NCBI GenBank assembly: GCA_039566865.1
Contig: CM076944.1
Coordinates: 15,956,501 to 16,020,500, forward strand
Direction: 5' to 3'
Length of the DNA stretch: 64,000 nucleotides
Source: Aurelia coerulea
Taxonomy: Eukaryota; Cnidaria; Scyphozoa; Semaeostomeae; Ulmaridae
Shown here: positions 36,440 through 50,100 of the stretch, piece by piece
How positions within the stretch are numbered: the stretch's first letter is position 1
Layout of the letters: every line of letters begins with the position of its first letter
Notes under the pieces: model-generated
Databases searched by the model: none
Seen by the model: only the letters and a program-made list of their open reading frames with translations
Told to the model about the DNA's origin: nothing
Position numbers and translations under genes: made by a program

Positions 36440-38200
36440 TTAGAAAATAAACATTTAATTAATCGATGTTTGTTGATGCAATAAAGCTAAAATAAGACAA
36501 AAGAAACAACTAATGTCTATAGTAATGTTTCCAAGTATGGTTGCTGCAGCACTAATATAGTGCTATAAAAGAAGTAACTGGCAGAACAAAAGTTTTAAAG
36601 AACGATGAGGGCAATACTCTTTATAATATGTATTGTAGCTAATAAAGTGCGTTAATCCACTTTTTTTGTTTCTATATTTTTCTTTTTTTGAGAAAACAGA
36701 CATTTAATTAATCGATGTTTGTTGATGCAGTAAAGCTAAAATAAGACTAAAGAAACAACTAATGTCTATAGTAATGTTTCAAAGAATGGTTGCTGCAGCA
36801 CTAATATAGTGCTATAAAAGAAGTAGCTGGTAGAACTAAAGTTTTAAATAACGATGAGCGCAATACTTTTTATAATATTTGTTGTAGCTAATAAAGTGCG
36901 TTAATCCACACTTTTTGTGTTTATATTTTGTTTTCTTTGAGCAAATAAACAATAAAATTAATCGATGTTTGTTGATGCAGTAAAGCTAAAATAAGACTAA
37001 AGAAACAACTAATGTCTATAGTAATGTTTCAAAGAATGGTTGCTGCAGCACTAATATAGTGCTATAAAAGAAGTAGCTGGTAGAACTAAAGCTTTAAATA
37101 GCGATGAGCGCAATACTTTTTATAATATTTGTTGTAGCTAATAAAGTGCGTTAATCCACACTTTTTGTGTTTATATTTTGTTTTCTTTGAGTAAATAAAC
37201 ATTTAATTAATTGATGTTTGTTAATACAGTAAAGCTAACATTAAGCTAAAGAAAGATCTAATGTCTATATTAATATTACCAAGAATGGTTGCTGCAGCAC
37301 TAATTTAGTGCTATAAAAGAAAACGCTGGCAGAACTAAAGTTTTAAAGAACGATTAGTGCAATACTCTTTATAATATGAATTGTGGGTAATAAAGTGCGT
37401 TAATCAACACTTTTAGTGTTTATATTTTGTTTTCTTTGAGAAAATAAACATTTAATTAATCGATGTTTGTTGATGCAATAAAGCTAAAATAAGACAAAAG
37501 AAACAACTAATGTCTATAGTAATGTTTCCAAGAATGGTTGCTGCAGCACTAATATAGTGCTATAAAAGAAGTAACTGGCAGAACAAAAGTTTTAAAGAAC
37601 GATGAGGGCAATACTCTTTATAATATGTATTGTAGCTAATAAAGTGCGTTAATCCACTTTTTTTGTTTCTATATTTTTCTTTCTTTGAGAAAACAAACAT
37701 TTAATTAATCGATGTTTGTTGATGCAGTAAAGCTAAAATAAGACTAAAGAAACAACTAATGTCTATAGTAATGTTTCAAAGAATGGTTGCTGCAGCACTA
37801 ATATAGTGCTATAAAAGAAGTAGCTGGTAGAACTAAAGTTTTAAATAACGATGAGCGCAATACTTTTTATAATATTTGTTGTAGCTAATAAAGTGCGTTA
37901 ATCCACGCTTTTTGTGTTTATATTTTGTTTTCTTTGAGCAAATAAACAATAAAATTAATCGATGTTTGTTGATGCAGTAAAGCTAAAATAAGACTAAAGA
38001 AACAACTAATGTCTATAGTAATGTTTCAAAGAATGGTTGCTGCAGCACTAATATAGTGCTATAAAAGAAGTAGCTGGTAGAACTAAAGTTTTAAATAGCG
38101 ATGAGCGCAATACTTTTTATAATATTTGTTGTAGCTAATAAAGTGCGTTAATCCACACTTTTTGTGTTTAAATTTTGTTTTCTTTGAGTAAATAAACATT
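36440..38200 (+). repeat. higher-order repeat, 997-bp 4-mer offset
   Basis: The sequence from ~36440 to ~37205 recurs at ~37440-38200 with offset 997 bp (four monomers), aligned for example at ATAAAGCTAA 36481 and 37478. Shared variants are TATATTTTTCTTT in the T-rich part and AAACAATAAAATTAATCG. Confidence 0.75.
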
Positions 38201-41200
38201 TAATTAATCGTTGTTTTTTGATGAAGTAAAGCTAACAAAAAGATAAAGAAAGAACTAATGTCTATATTAATATTACCAAGAATGGTTGCTGCAGCACTAC
38301 TATAGTGCCATAAAAGAAGTAGCTGGCAGAACTAAAATTTTAAAGAACGATGAGTGCAATACTCTTTATATTATGAATTGTAGCTAATAAAGTGCGTTAA
38401 TCAACACTTTTTTTTTTATTTTGTTTTCTTTGAGTAAATAAACATTTAATTAATTGATGTTTGTTAATGCAGTAAAGCTAACATTAAGCTAAAGAAAGAT
38501 CTAATGTCTATATTAATATTACCAAGAATGGTTGCTGCAGCACTAATTTAGTGCTATAAAAGAAGACGCTGGCAGAACTAAAGTTTTAAAGAACGATTAG
38601 TGCAATACTCTTTATAATATGAATTGTGGGTAATAAAGTGCGTTAATCGACACTTTTAGTGTTTATATTTTGTTTTCTTTGAGAAAATAAACATTTAATT
38701 AATCGATGTTTGTTGATGCAGAAAAGCTAAAATAAGACTAAAGAAACAACTAATGTCTATAGTAATGTTTCAAAGAATGGTTGCTGCAGCACTAATATAG
38801 TGCTATAAAAGAAGTAGCTGGAAGAACTAAAGTTTTAAATAACGATGAGCGCAATACTTTTTATAATATTTGTTGTAGCTAATAAAGTGCGTTAATCCAC
38901 ACTTTTTGTGTTTATATTTTGTTTTCTTTGAGAAAATAAACATTTGATTAATCGATGTTTGTTGCTGCATAAGAGCTAAAATAAGACTGAAAAAAGAACT
39001 AATGTCTATAGTAATGTTTCCAAGAATGGTTACTGCAGCACTAATATAGTGCTATAAAAGAAGTAGCTGGCAGAACTACTAGATGAGCGCAATGCTTTTT
39101 ATAATATGAATTGTAGCTAATAAAGTGCGTTAATCTACACTTTTTGTGATTATATTTTGTTTTATTTGAGCAAATAAGCATTTAATTAATCGATATTTGT
39201 TGATGCAGTAAAGCTAACATAAGACTAATGAAAGATCTAATGTCTATATTAATGTTTCCAAGAATGGTTGCAGCAGCACTAATATAGTGCTATAAAAGAA
39301 GTAGCTGGCAGAACTAAAGTTTTAAAGAACGATGAGCGCAATACTCTTTCAAATATGAATTGTGGGTAATAAAGTGCGTTAATCCACCCTTTTCGTGCTT
39401 ATATTTTGTTTTCTTTGAGAAAATAAACATTTAATTAATCGATGTTTGTTGATGCAGTAAAGCTAAAATAAGACTAAATATAGAACTAATGTCTATAGGT
39501 ATGCTTCCAAAAATGGTTGAAATGGTTGCTGCAGCACTAATATGGTATTATAAAAGAAGTAGCTGGCAGAACTAAAGTTTTAAAGAACGATGAGTGGAAT
39601 ACTCTTTATATTATGAATTGTAGCTAATAAAGTGCGTTAATCCACACTTTTTGTGTTTATATTTTGTTTTCTTTGAGCAAATAAACATTTAATTAATCGA
39701 TGTTTGTTGATGCAGTAAAGGTAACATAATACTAAAGAAAGAACTAATGTCTATATTAATGTTACCAAGAATGGTTGCTGCAGCACTATTATACTGCTAT
39801 AAAAGAAGTAGCTGGCAGAACTAAAGTTTTTAAGAACGATGAGTGCAATACTCTTTATAATATGAATTGTAGCTAATAAAGTGCATTGATCCACAATTTT
39901 TGTCTATGTATTTTGTTTTCTTTGAGAAAATAAACATTTAATTAATCGATGTTTGTTGATGCAATAAAGCTAAAATAAGACAAAAGAAACAACTAATGTC
40001 TATAGTAATGTTTCAAAGATTGGTTGCTGCAGCACCAATATAGTGCTATAAAAGAAGTAGCTGGCAGAACTAAAGTTTTAAAGAACGATGAGCGCAATAC
40101 TCTTTCAAATATGAATTGTGGGTAATAAAGTGCGTTAATCCACCCTTTTCGTGCTTATATTTTGTTTTCTTTGAGAAAATAACCATTTAATTAATCGATG
40201 TTTGTTGATGCAGTAAAGCTAAAATAAGACTAAATATAGAACTAATGTCTATAGGTATGCTTCCAAAAATGGTTGAAATGGTTGCTGCAGCACTAATATG
40301 GTATTAAAAAAGAAGTAGCTGGCAGAACTAAAGTTTTAAAGAACGATGAGTGCAATACTCTTTATATTATGAATTGTAGCTAATAAAGTGCGTTAATCCA
40401 CACTTTTTGTGTTTATATTTTGTTTTCTTTGAGAAAACAAACATTAAATTAATCTATGTTTGTTGATACAGTAAAGCTAAAAAAAGACTAAAGAAACAAC
40501 TAATGTCTATAGTAATGTTTCCAAGAATGGTTGCTGCAGCACTAATATAGTGCTATAAAAGAAGTAGCTGGCAGAACTAAAGTTTTAAAGAACGATGAGC
40601 GCAATACTCTTTCAAATATGTATTTTAGCTAATATAGTGTGTTAATCCACCCTTTTCGTGCTTATATTTTGTTTTCTTTGAGAAAATAACCATTTAATTA
40701 ATCGATGTTTGTTGATGCAGTAAAGCTAAAATAAGACTAAATATAGAACTAATGTCTATAGTTATGTTTCCAAAAATGGTTGAAATGGTTGCTGCAGCAC
40801 TAATATGGTATTATAAAAGAAGTAGCTGGCAGAACTAAAGTTTTAAAGAACGATGATTCTTATAATACTGATTGTAGCAAAAAAAGTGCGTTAATCCACT
40901 TTTTTTGTTTCTATATTTTGCTTTCTTTGAGAAAACAAACATTTAATTAATCGATGTTTGTTGATGCAGGAAAGCTAAAATAAGACTAAATAAACAACTA
41001 ATGTCTATAGTGATGTTTCCAAGAATGGTTACTGCAGCACTAATATAGTGCTATAAAAGAAGTAGCTGGCAGAACTACTAGATGAGCGCAATGCTTTTTA
41101 TAATATGAATTGTAGCTAATAAAGTGCGTTAATCTACACTTTGTGTGATTATATTTTGTTTTATTTGAGCAAATAAGCATTTAATTAATCGTTATTTGTT

Positions 41201-42805
41201 GATGCAGTAAAGCTAACATAAGACTAATGAAAGATCTAATGTCTATATTAATGTTTCCAAGAATGGTTGCAGCAGCACTAATATAGTGCTATAAAAGAAG
41301 TAGCTGGCAGAACTAAAGTTTTAAAGAACGATGAGCGCAATACTCTTTCAAATATGAATTGTGGGTAATAAAGTGCGTTAATCCACCCTTTTCGTGCATA
41401 TATTTTGTTTTCTTTGAGAAAATAAACATTTAATTAATCGATGTTTGTTGATGCAGTAAAGCTAAAATAAGACTAAATATAGAACTAATGTCTATAGGTA
41501 TGCTTCCAAAAATGGTTGAAATGGTTGCTGCAGCACTAATATGGTATTATAAAAGAAGTAGCTGGCAGAACTAAAGTTTTAAAGAACTATGAGTGGAATA
41601 CTTTTTATGTTATGAATTGTAGCTAATAAAGTGCGTTAATCCACACTTTTTGTGTTTATATTTTGTTTTCTTTGAGCAAATAAACATTTAATTAATCGAT
41701 GTTTGTTGATGCAGTAAAGGTAACATAATACTAAAGAAAGAACTAATGTCTATATTAATGTTACCAAGAATGGTTGCTGCAGCACTATTATACTGCTATA
41801 AAAGAAGTAGCTGGCAGAACTAAAGTTTTTAAGAACGATGAGTGCAATACTCTTTATAATATGAATTGTAGCTAATAAAGTGCATTGATCCACAATTTTT
41901 GTGTATGTATTTTGTTTTCTTTGAGAAAATAAACATTTAATTAATCGATGTTTGTTGATGCAATAAAGCTAAAATAAGACAAAAGAAACAACTAATGTCT
42001 ATAGTAATGTTTCAAAGATTGGTTGCTGCAGCACTAATATGGTATTATAAAAGAAGTAGCTGCCAGAACTAAAGTTTTAAAGAACGATGAGTGGAATACT
42101 TTTTATGTTATGAATTGTAGCTAATAAAGTGCGTTAATCCACACTTTTTGTGTTTATATTTTGTTTTCTTTGAGCAAATAAACATTTAATTAATCGATGT
42201 TTGTTGATGCAGTAAAGGTAACATAATACTAAAGAAAGAACTAATGTCTATATTAATGTTACCAAGAATGGTTGCTGCAGCACTATTATACTGCTATAAA
42301 AGAAGTAGCTGGCAGAACTAAAGTTTTTAAGAACGATGAGTGCAATACTCTTTATAATATGAATTGTAGCTAATAAAGTGCATTGATCCACAATTTTTGT
42401 GTATGTATTTTGTTTTCTTTGGGAAAATAAACATTTAATTAATCGATGTTTGTTGATGCAATAAAGCTAAAATAAGACAAAAGAAACAACTAATGTCTAT
42501 AGTAATGTTTCAAAGATTGGTTGCTGCAGCACCAATATAGTGCTATAAAAGAAGTAGCTGGCAGAACTAAAGTTTTAAAGAACGATGAGCGCAATACTCT
42601 TTCAAATATGAATTGTGGGTAATAAAGTGCGTTAATCCACCCTTTTCGTGCTTATATTTTGTTTTCTTTGAGAAAATAACCATTTAATTAATCGATGTTT
42701 GTTGATGCAGTAAAGCTAAAATAAGACTAAATATAGAACTAATGTCTATAGGTATGCTTCCAAAAATGGTTGAAATGGTTGCTGCAGCACTAATATGGTA
42801 TTATA

Positions 42806-45027
42806 AAAGAAGTAGCTGGCAGAACTGAAGTTTTAAATAACGATGAGCGCAATACTTTTTATAATATTTGTTGTAGCTAATAAAGTGCGTTAATTCACAG
42901 TTTTTGTGTTTATGTTTTGTTTTCTTTGAGAAAATAAACATTTAATTAATCGATGTTTGTTGCTGCATAAAAGCTAAAATAAGACTAAAGAAACAACTAA
43001 TGTCTATAGTAATGTTTCCAAGAATGGTTGCTGCAGCACTAATATAGTGCTATAAAAGAAGTAGCTGGCAGAACTACTAGATGAGCGCAATGCTTTTTAT
43101 AATATGAAATGTAGCTAATAAAGTGCGTTAATCTACACTTTTTGTGATTATATTTTGTTTTCTTTGAGCAAATAAACATTTAATTAATCGATATTTGTTG
43201 ATGCAGTAAAGCTAACATAAGACTAATGAAAGATCTAATGTCTATATTAATGTTTCCATGAATGGTTGCAGCAGCACTAATATAGTGCTATAAAAGAAGT
43301 AGCTCGCAGAACTAAAGTTTTAAAGAACGATGAGCGCAATACTCTTTCAAATATGAATTGTGGGTAATTAAGTGCGTTAATCCACCCTTTTCGTGCTTAT
43401 ATTTTGTTTTCTTTGAGAAAATAAACATTTAATTAATCAAAGTTTGTTGATGCAATAAAGCTAAAATAAGACAAAAGAAACAACTAATGTCTATAGTAAT
43501 GTTTCCAAGAATGGTTGCTGCAGCACTAATATAGTGCTATAGAAGAAGTAGCTGGCAGAACTACTAGATGAGCGCAATGCTTTTTATAATATGAATTGTA
43601 GCTAATAAAGTGCGTTAATCTACACTTTTTGTGATTATATTTTGTTTTCTTTGAGCAAATAAACATTTAATTAATAGATATTTGTTGATGCAGTAAAGCT
43701 AACATAAGACTAATGAAAGAACTAATGTCTATATTAATGTTTCCAAGAATGGTATTATAAAAGCACTAGTATGGTATTATAAAAGAAGTAGCTGGCAGAA
43801 CTAAAGTTTTAAATAACGATGAGCGCAATACTTTTTATAATATTTGTTGTAGCTAATAAAGTGCGTTAATTCACAGTTTTTGTGTTTATGTTTTGTTTTC
43901 TTTGAGAAAATAAACATTTAATTAATCGATGTTTGTTGCTGCATAAAAGCTAAAATAAGACTAAAGAAACAACTAATGTCTATAGTAATGTTTCCAAGAA
44001 TGGTTGCTGCAGCACTAATATAGTGCTATAAAAGAAGTAGCTGGCAGAACTACTAGATGAGCGCAATGCTTTTTATAATATGAAATGTAGCTAATAAAGT
44101 GCGTTAATCTACACTTTTTGTGATTATATTTTGTTTTCTTTGAGCAAATAAACATTTAATTAATCGATATTTGTTGATGCAGTAAAGCTAACATAAGACT
44201 AATGAAAGATCTAATGTCTATATTAATGTTTCCATGAATGGTTGCAGCAGCACTAATATAGTGCTATAAAAGAAGTAGCTCGCAGAACTAAAGTTTTAAA
44301 GAACGATGAGCGCAATACTCTTTCAAATATGAATTGTGGGTAATTAAGTGCGTTAATCCACCCTTTTCGTGCTTATATTTTGTTTTCTTTGAGAAAATAA
44401 ACATTTAATTAATCAAAGTTTGTTGATGCAATAAAGCTAAAATAAGACAAAAGAAACAACTAATGTCTATAGTAATGTTTCCAAGAATGGTTGCTGCAGC
44501 ACTAATATAGTGCTATAGAAGAAGTAGCTGGCAGAACTACTAGATGAGCGCAATGCTTTTTATAATATGAATTGTAGCTAATAAAGTGCGTTAATCTACA
44601 CTTTTTGTGATTATATTTTGTTTTCTTTGAGCAAATAAACATTTAATTAATAGATATTTGTTGATGCAGTAAAGCTAACATAAGACTAATGAAAGAACTA
44701 ATGTCTATATTAATGTTTCCAAGAATGGTATTATAAAAGCACTAGTATGGTATTATAAAAGAAGTAGCTGGCAGAACTAAAGTTTTAAATAACGATGAGC
44801 GCAATACTTTTTATAATATTTGTTGTAGCTAATAAAGTGCGTTAATTCACAGTTTTTGTGTTTATGTTTTGTTTTCTTTGAGAAAATAAACATTTAATTA
44901 ATCGATGTTTGTTGCTGCATAAAAGCTAAAATAAGACTAAAGAAACAACTAATGTCTATAGTAATGTTTCCAAGAATGGTTGCTGCAGCACTAATATAGT
45001 GCTATAAAAGAAGTAGCTGGCAGAACT
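42806..45027 (+). repeat. higher-order repeat, 976-bp 4-mer, about 2.3 copies
   Basis: Copies at ~42806-43781 and ~43782-44757 align at a constant 976-bp offset, followed by a partial third copy to ~45027. The block contains an odd monomer in which GGTATTATAAAAG occurs twice, separated by CACTAGTAT (43747-43775 and 44723-44751), and two monomers of the CTACTAGATGAGC deletion type. The third copy ends where GTTTTATATAGCG replaces the expected deletion. Confidence 0.85.
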
Positions 45028-47153
45028 AAAGTTTTATATAGCGATGAGCGCAATACTTTTTATAATATTTGTTGTAGCTAATAAAGTGCGTTAATCTACA
45101 GTTTTTGTGTTGATATTTTGTTTTCTTTGAGCTAATAAACATTTAATTAATCGATATTTCTTGATGCAGTAAAACTAACATAAGACTAATGAAAGAACTA
45201 ATGTCTATATTAATGTTACCAAGAATGGTTGCTGCAGCACTATTATACTGCTATAAAAGAAGTAGCTGGCAGAACTAAAGTTTTAAAGAACAATGAGCGC
45301 AATACTCTTTATAATTTGAACTATAGCTGATAAAGTGCGTTAATCCACACATTTCGTGTTTATATTTTGTTTTCTTTGAGAAAATAAACATTTAATTAAT
45401 CGATGTTTGTTGATGCTGTAAAGCTAAATTAAGACTAAAGAAACAACTAATGTCTATAGTAATTTTTCCAAGAATGGTTGCTGCAGAACTAATATAGTGC
45501 TATAAAAGAAGTAGCTGGCAGAACTAAATTTTTAAAGAACGATGAGTGCAATACTCTCTATAATATGAATTGTAGCTAATAAAGTGCGTTAATCCACACT
45601 TTTTGTGTTTATATTTTGTTTTCTTTGAGAAAATAAACATTTAATTAATCGATGTTTGTTGATGCTGTAAAGCTAAATTAAGACTAAAGAAACAACTAAT
45701 GTCTATAGTAATTTTTCCAAGAATGGTTGCAGCAGCACTAATATAGTGTTATATAAAAGAAGTAGCTGGCAGAACTAAAGATTTAAATAACGATGAGCAC
45801 AATACTCTTTCAAATATGTATTGTAGCTAATAAAGTGCGTTAATCAAAACTTTTCGTGCTAATATTTTGTTTTCTTAGCGAAAATAACCATTTAATTAAT
45901 CGATGTTTGTTGATGCAATAAAGCTAAAATAAGACTAAATATAGAACTAATGTCTATAGTTATGTTTCCAAAAGTGGTTGAAATGGTTGCTGCAGCACTA
46001 ATATGGTATTATAAAAGAAGTAGCTGGCAGAACTAAAGTTTTAAATTACGATGAGCGCAATCCTTTTTATAATATTTGTTGTAGCTAATAAAGTGCGTTA
46101 ATCCACATTTTTTGTGTTTATATTTTGTTTTCTTTGAGAAAACAAACATTAAATTAATCGATGTTTGTTGAAGCAGTAAAGCTAAAAAAAGACTAAAGAA
46201 ACAACTAATGTCTATAGTAATGTTTCCAAGAATGGTTGCTGCAGCACTAATATAGTGCTATAGAAGAAGTAGCTGGCAGAACTACTAGATGAGCGCAATG
46301 CTTTTTATAATATGAATTGTAGCTAATAAAGTGCGTTAATCTACACTTTTTGTGATTATATTTTGTTTTCTTTGAGCAAATAAACATTTAATTAATCGAT
46401 ATTTGTTGATGCAGTAAAGCTAACATAAGACTAATGAAAGAACTAATGTCTATATTAACGTTTCCAAGAATGGTTGCAGCAGCACTAATATAGTGTTATA
46501 TATAAGAAGTAGCTGGCAGAACTAAAGATTTAAATAACGATGAGCGCAATACTCTTTCAAATATGTATTGTAGCTAGTAAAGTGCGTTAATCAACACTTT
46601 TCGTGCTAATATTTTGTTTTCTTTGAGAAAATAACCATTTAATTAATCGATGTTTGCTGATGCAATAAAGCTAAAATAAGACTAAATATAGAACTAATGT
46701 CTATAGTTATGTTTCCAAAAATGGTTGAAATGGTTGCTGCAGCACTAGATTGGTATTATAAAAGAAGTAGCTTGCAGAACTAAAGTTTTAAAGAACGATT
46801 ATTTTTATAATATTAATTGTAGCAAATAAAGTGCGTTTATCCACACTTTTTGTGTTTATATTTTGTTTTCTTTGAGCAAATAAACATTTAATTAATCGAT
46901 GTTTGTTGATGCAGTAAAGGTAACATAATACTAAAGAAAGAACTAATGTATATATTAATGTTACCAAGAATGGTTGCTGCAGCACTATTATAGTGCTATA
47001 AAAGAAGTAGCTGGCAGAACTAAAGTTTTAAAGAACGATGAGTGCAATACACTTTATAAAATGAATTGTAGCTAATAAAGTGTGTTAAACCACAATTTTT
47101 GTGTATATATTTTGTTTTCTTTGAGAAAATAAACATTTAATTAATCGATGTTG

Positions 47154-50100
47154 GTTGATGCAATAATGCTAAAATAAGACTAAATATAGAACTAATGTCT
47201 ATAGTTATGTTTCCACAAATGGTTGAAGTGGTTGCTGCAGCACTAATATGGTATTATAAAAGAAGTAGCTGGCAGAACTAAAGTTTTAAATGACGATGAG
47301 CGCAATACTTTTTATAATATTTGTTGTAGCTAATAAAGTGCATTAATTCACAGTTTTTGTGTTTATATTTTGTTTTCTTTGAGAAAATAATCATTTAATT
47401 AATCAATGTTTGTTGCTGCATAAAAGCTAAAATAAGACTGAAAAAAGAACTAATGTCGATAGTAATGTTTCCTAGAATGGTTATTGTGCCACTAATATAG
47501 TGCTAAAAAGGAAGTAGCTGGCAGAACTACTAGATGAGCGCAATGATTTTTATAATATGAATTGTAGCTAATAAAGTGCGTTAATCAACAGTTTTTGTGT
47601 TGATATTTTGTTTTCTTTGAGCTAATAGACAGTTAATTAATCGATATTTCTTGATGCAGTAAAACTAACATAAGACTAATGAAAGAACTAATGTCTATAT
47701 TAATGTTTCCAAGAATGGTTGCTGCAGAACTAATATAGTGCTATAAAAGAAGTAGCTGGGAGAACTAAATTTTTAAAGAACGATGAGTGCAATACTCTTT
47801 ATAATATGAATTGTAGCTAATAATGTGCGTTAATCCACACTTTTTGTGTTTATATTTTGTTTTCTTTGAGCAAATAAACATTTAAATAAGCGATATTTGT
47901 TGATCCAGTAAAGCTAACATAAGACTAATGAAAGAACTAATGTCTATATTAACGTTTCCAAGAATGGTTGCAGCAGCACTAATATAGTGTTATATAAAAG
48001 AAGTAGCTGGCAGAACTAAAGATTTAAATAACGATGAGCGCAATACTCTTTCAAATATGTATTGTAGCTAGTAAAGTGCGTTAATCAACACTTTTCGTGC
48101 TAATATTTTGTTTTCTTTGAGAAAATAACCATTTAATTAATCGATGTTTGTTGATGCAGTAAAGCTAAAATAAGACTAAATAGAGAACTAATGTCTATAC
48201 TTATGGTTCCAAAAATGGTTGAAATGGTTGCTGCAGCACTAAATTGGTATTATAAAAGAAGTAGCTGGCAGAACTAAAGTTTTAAAGAACGATGAGCGCA
48301 ATACTCTTTCAAATATGTATTGTAGCTAATAAAGTGCGTTAATCGACACTTTTCGTGCTTATATTTTGTTTTCTTTGAGAAAATAACCATTTAATTAATC
48401 GATGTTTGTTGATGCAGTAAAGCTAAAATAAGACTAAATAGAGAACAAATGTCTATAGTTATGTTTCCAAAAATGGTTGAAATGGTTGCTGCAGCACAAA
48501 TATGGTATTATAAAAAAGTAGCTGGCAGAACTACAGTTTTAAAGAACGATGAACGCAATACTCTTTATAATATGTATTGTAGCTAATAAATTGCGTTTAT
48601 CCACACTTTTTGTGTTTAAATTGTGTTTTCTTTGAGCAAATAAACATTTAATTAATCGATATTTGTTGATGCAGTAAAGCTAACATAAGACTAATGAAAG
48701 AACTAATGTCTATATTAATGTTTCAAAGAATGGTTGCTGCAGCACTAATATAGTGCTATAAAAGAAGTAGCTGGCAGAACTAAAGTTTTGAATAACGATG
48801 AGCGCAATACTTTTTATAATATTTGTTGTAGCTAATAAAGTGCGTTAATCCACATTTTTTGTGTTTATATTTTGTTTTCTTTGAGAAAACAAACATTAAA
48901 TTAATCGATGTTTGTTGAAGCAGTAAAGCTAAAAAAAGACTAAAGAAACAACTAATGTCTATAGTAATGTTTCCAAGAATGGTTGCTGCAGCACTAATAT
49001 AGTACTATAGAAGAAGTAGCTGGCAGAACTACTAGATGAGCGCAATGCTTTTTATAATATGAATTGTAGCTAATAAAGTGCGTTAATCTACACTTTTTGT
49101 GATTATATTTTGTTTTCTTTGAGCAAATAAACATTTAATTAATCGTTATTTGTTGATGCAGTAAAACTAACATAAGACTAATGAAAGAACTAATGTCTAT
49201 ATTAATGTTTCCAAGAATGGTTGCTGCAGCACCAATATAGTGCTATAAAAGAAGTAGCTGGCAGAACTAAAGTTTTAAATAACGATGAGCGCAATACTTT
49301 TTATAATATTTGTTGTAGCTAATAAAGTGCGTTAATCCACACTTTTTTTGTTTATATTTTGTTTTCTTTGAGAAAATAAACATTTGATTAATCGATGTTT
49401 GTTGCTGCATAAAAGTTAAAATAAGACTGAAAAAAGAACTAATGTCTATAGTAATGTTTCCAAGAATGGTTACTGCAGCACTAATATAGTGCTATAGAAG
49501 AAGTAGCTGGCAGAACTACTAGATGAGCGCAATCCTTTTTATAATATGAATTGTAGCTAATAAAGTGTGTTAATCTACACTTTTTGTGATTATATTTTGT
49601 TTTCTTTGAGCAAATAAACATTTAATTAATAGATATTTGTTGATGCAATAAAGCTAACATAAGACTAATGAAAGAACTAATGTCTATATTAATGTTTCCA
49701 AGAATGGTTGCTGCAGCACCAATATAGTGCTATAAAAGAAGTAGCTGGCAGAACTAAAGTTTTAAAGAACGATGGGCGCAATACTCTTTATAATATGTAT
49801 TGTAGCTAATAAAGTGCGGTAGTCCACACTAAATGTGTTTATATTTTGTTTTCTTTGAGAAAATAACCATTTAATTAATCGCTGTTTGTTGATGCAGTAA
49901 AGCTAAAATAAGACTCAATAGAGAACTAATGTCTATAGTTATGTTTCCAAAAATGGTTGAAATGGTTGCTGCAGCACTAATATGGTATTATAAAAGAAGT
50001 AGCTGGCAGAACTACAGTTTTAAAGAACGATAAACGCAATACTATTTATAATATGTATTGTAGCTAATAAAGTGCTTGAATCCACACCTTTTGTGTTTAA

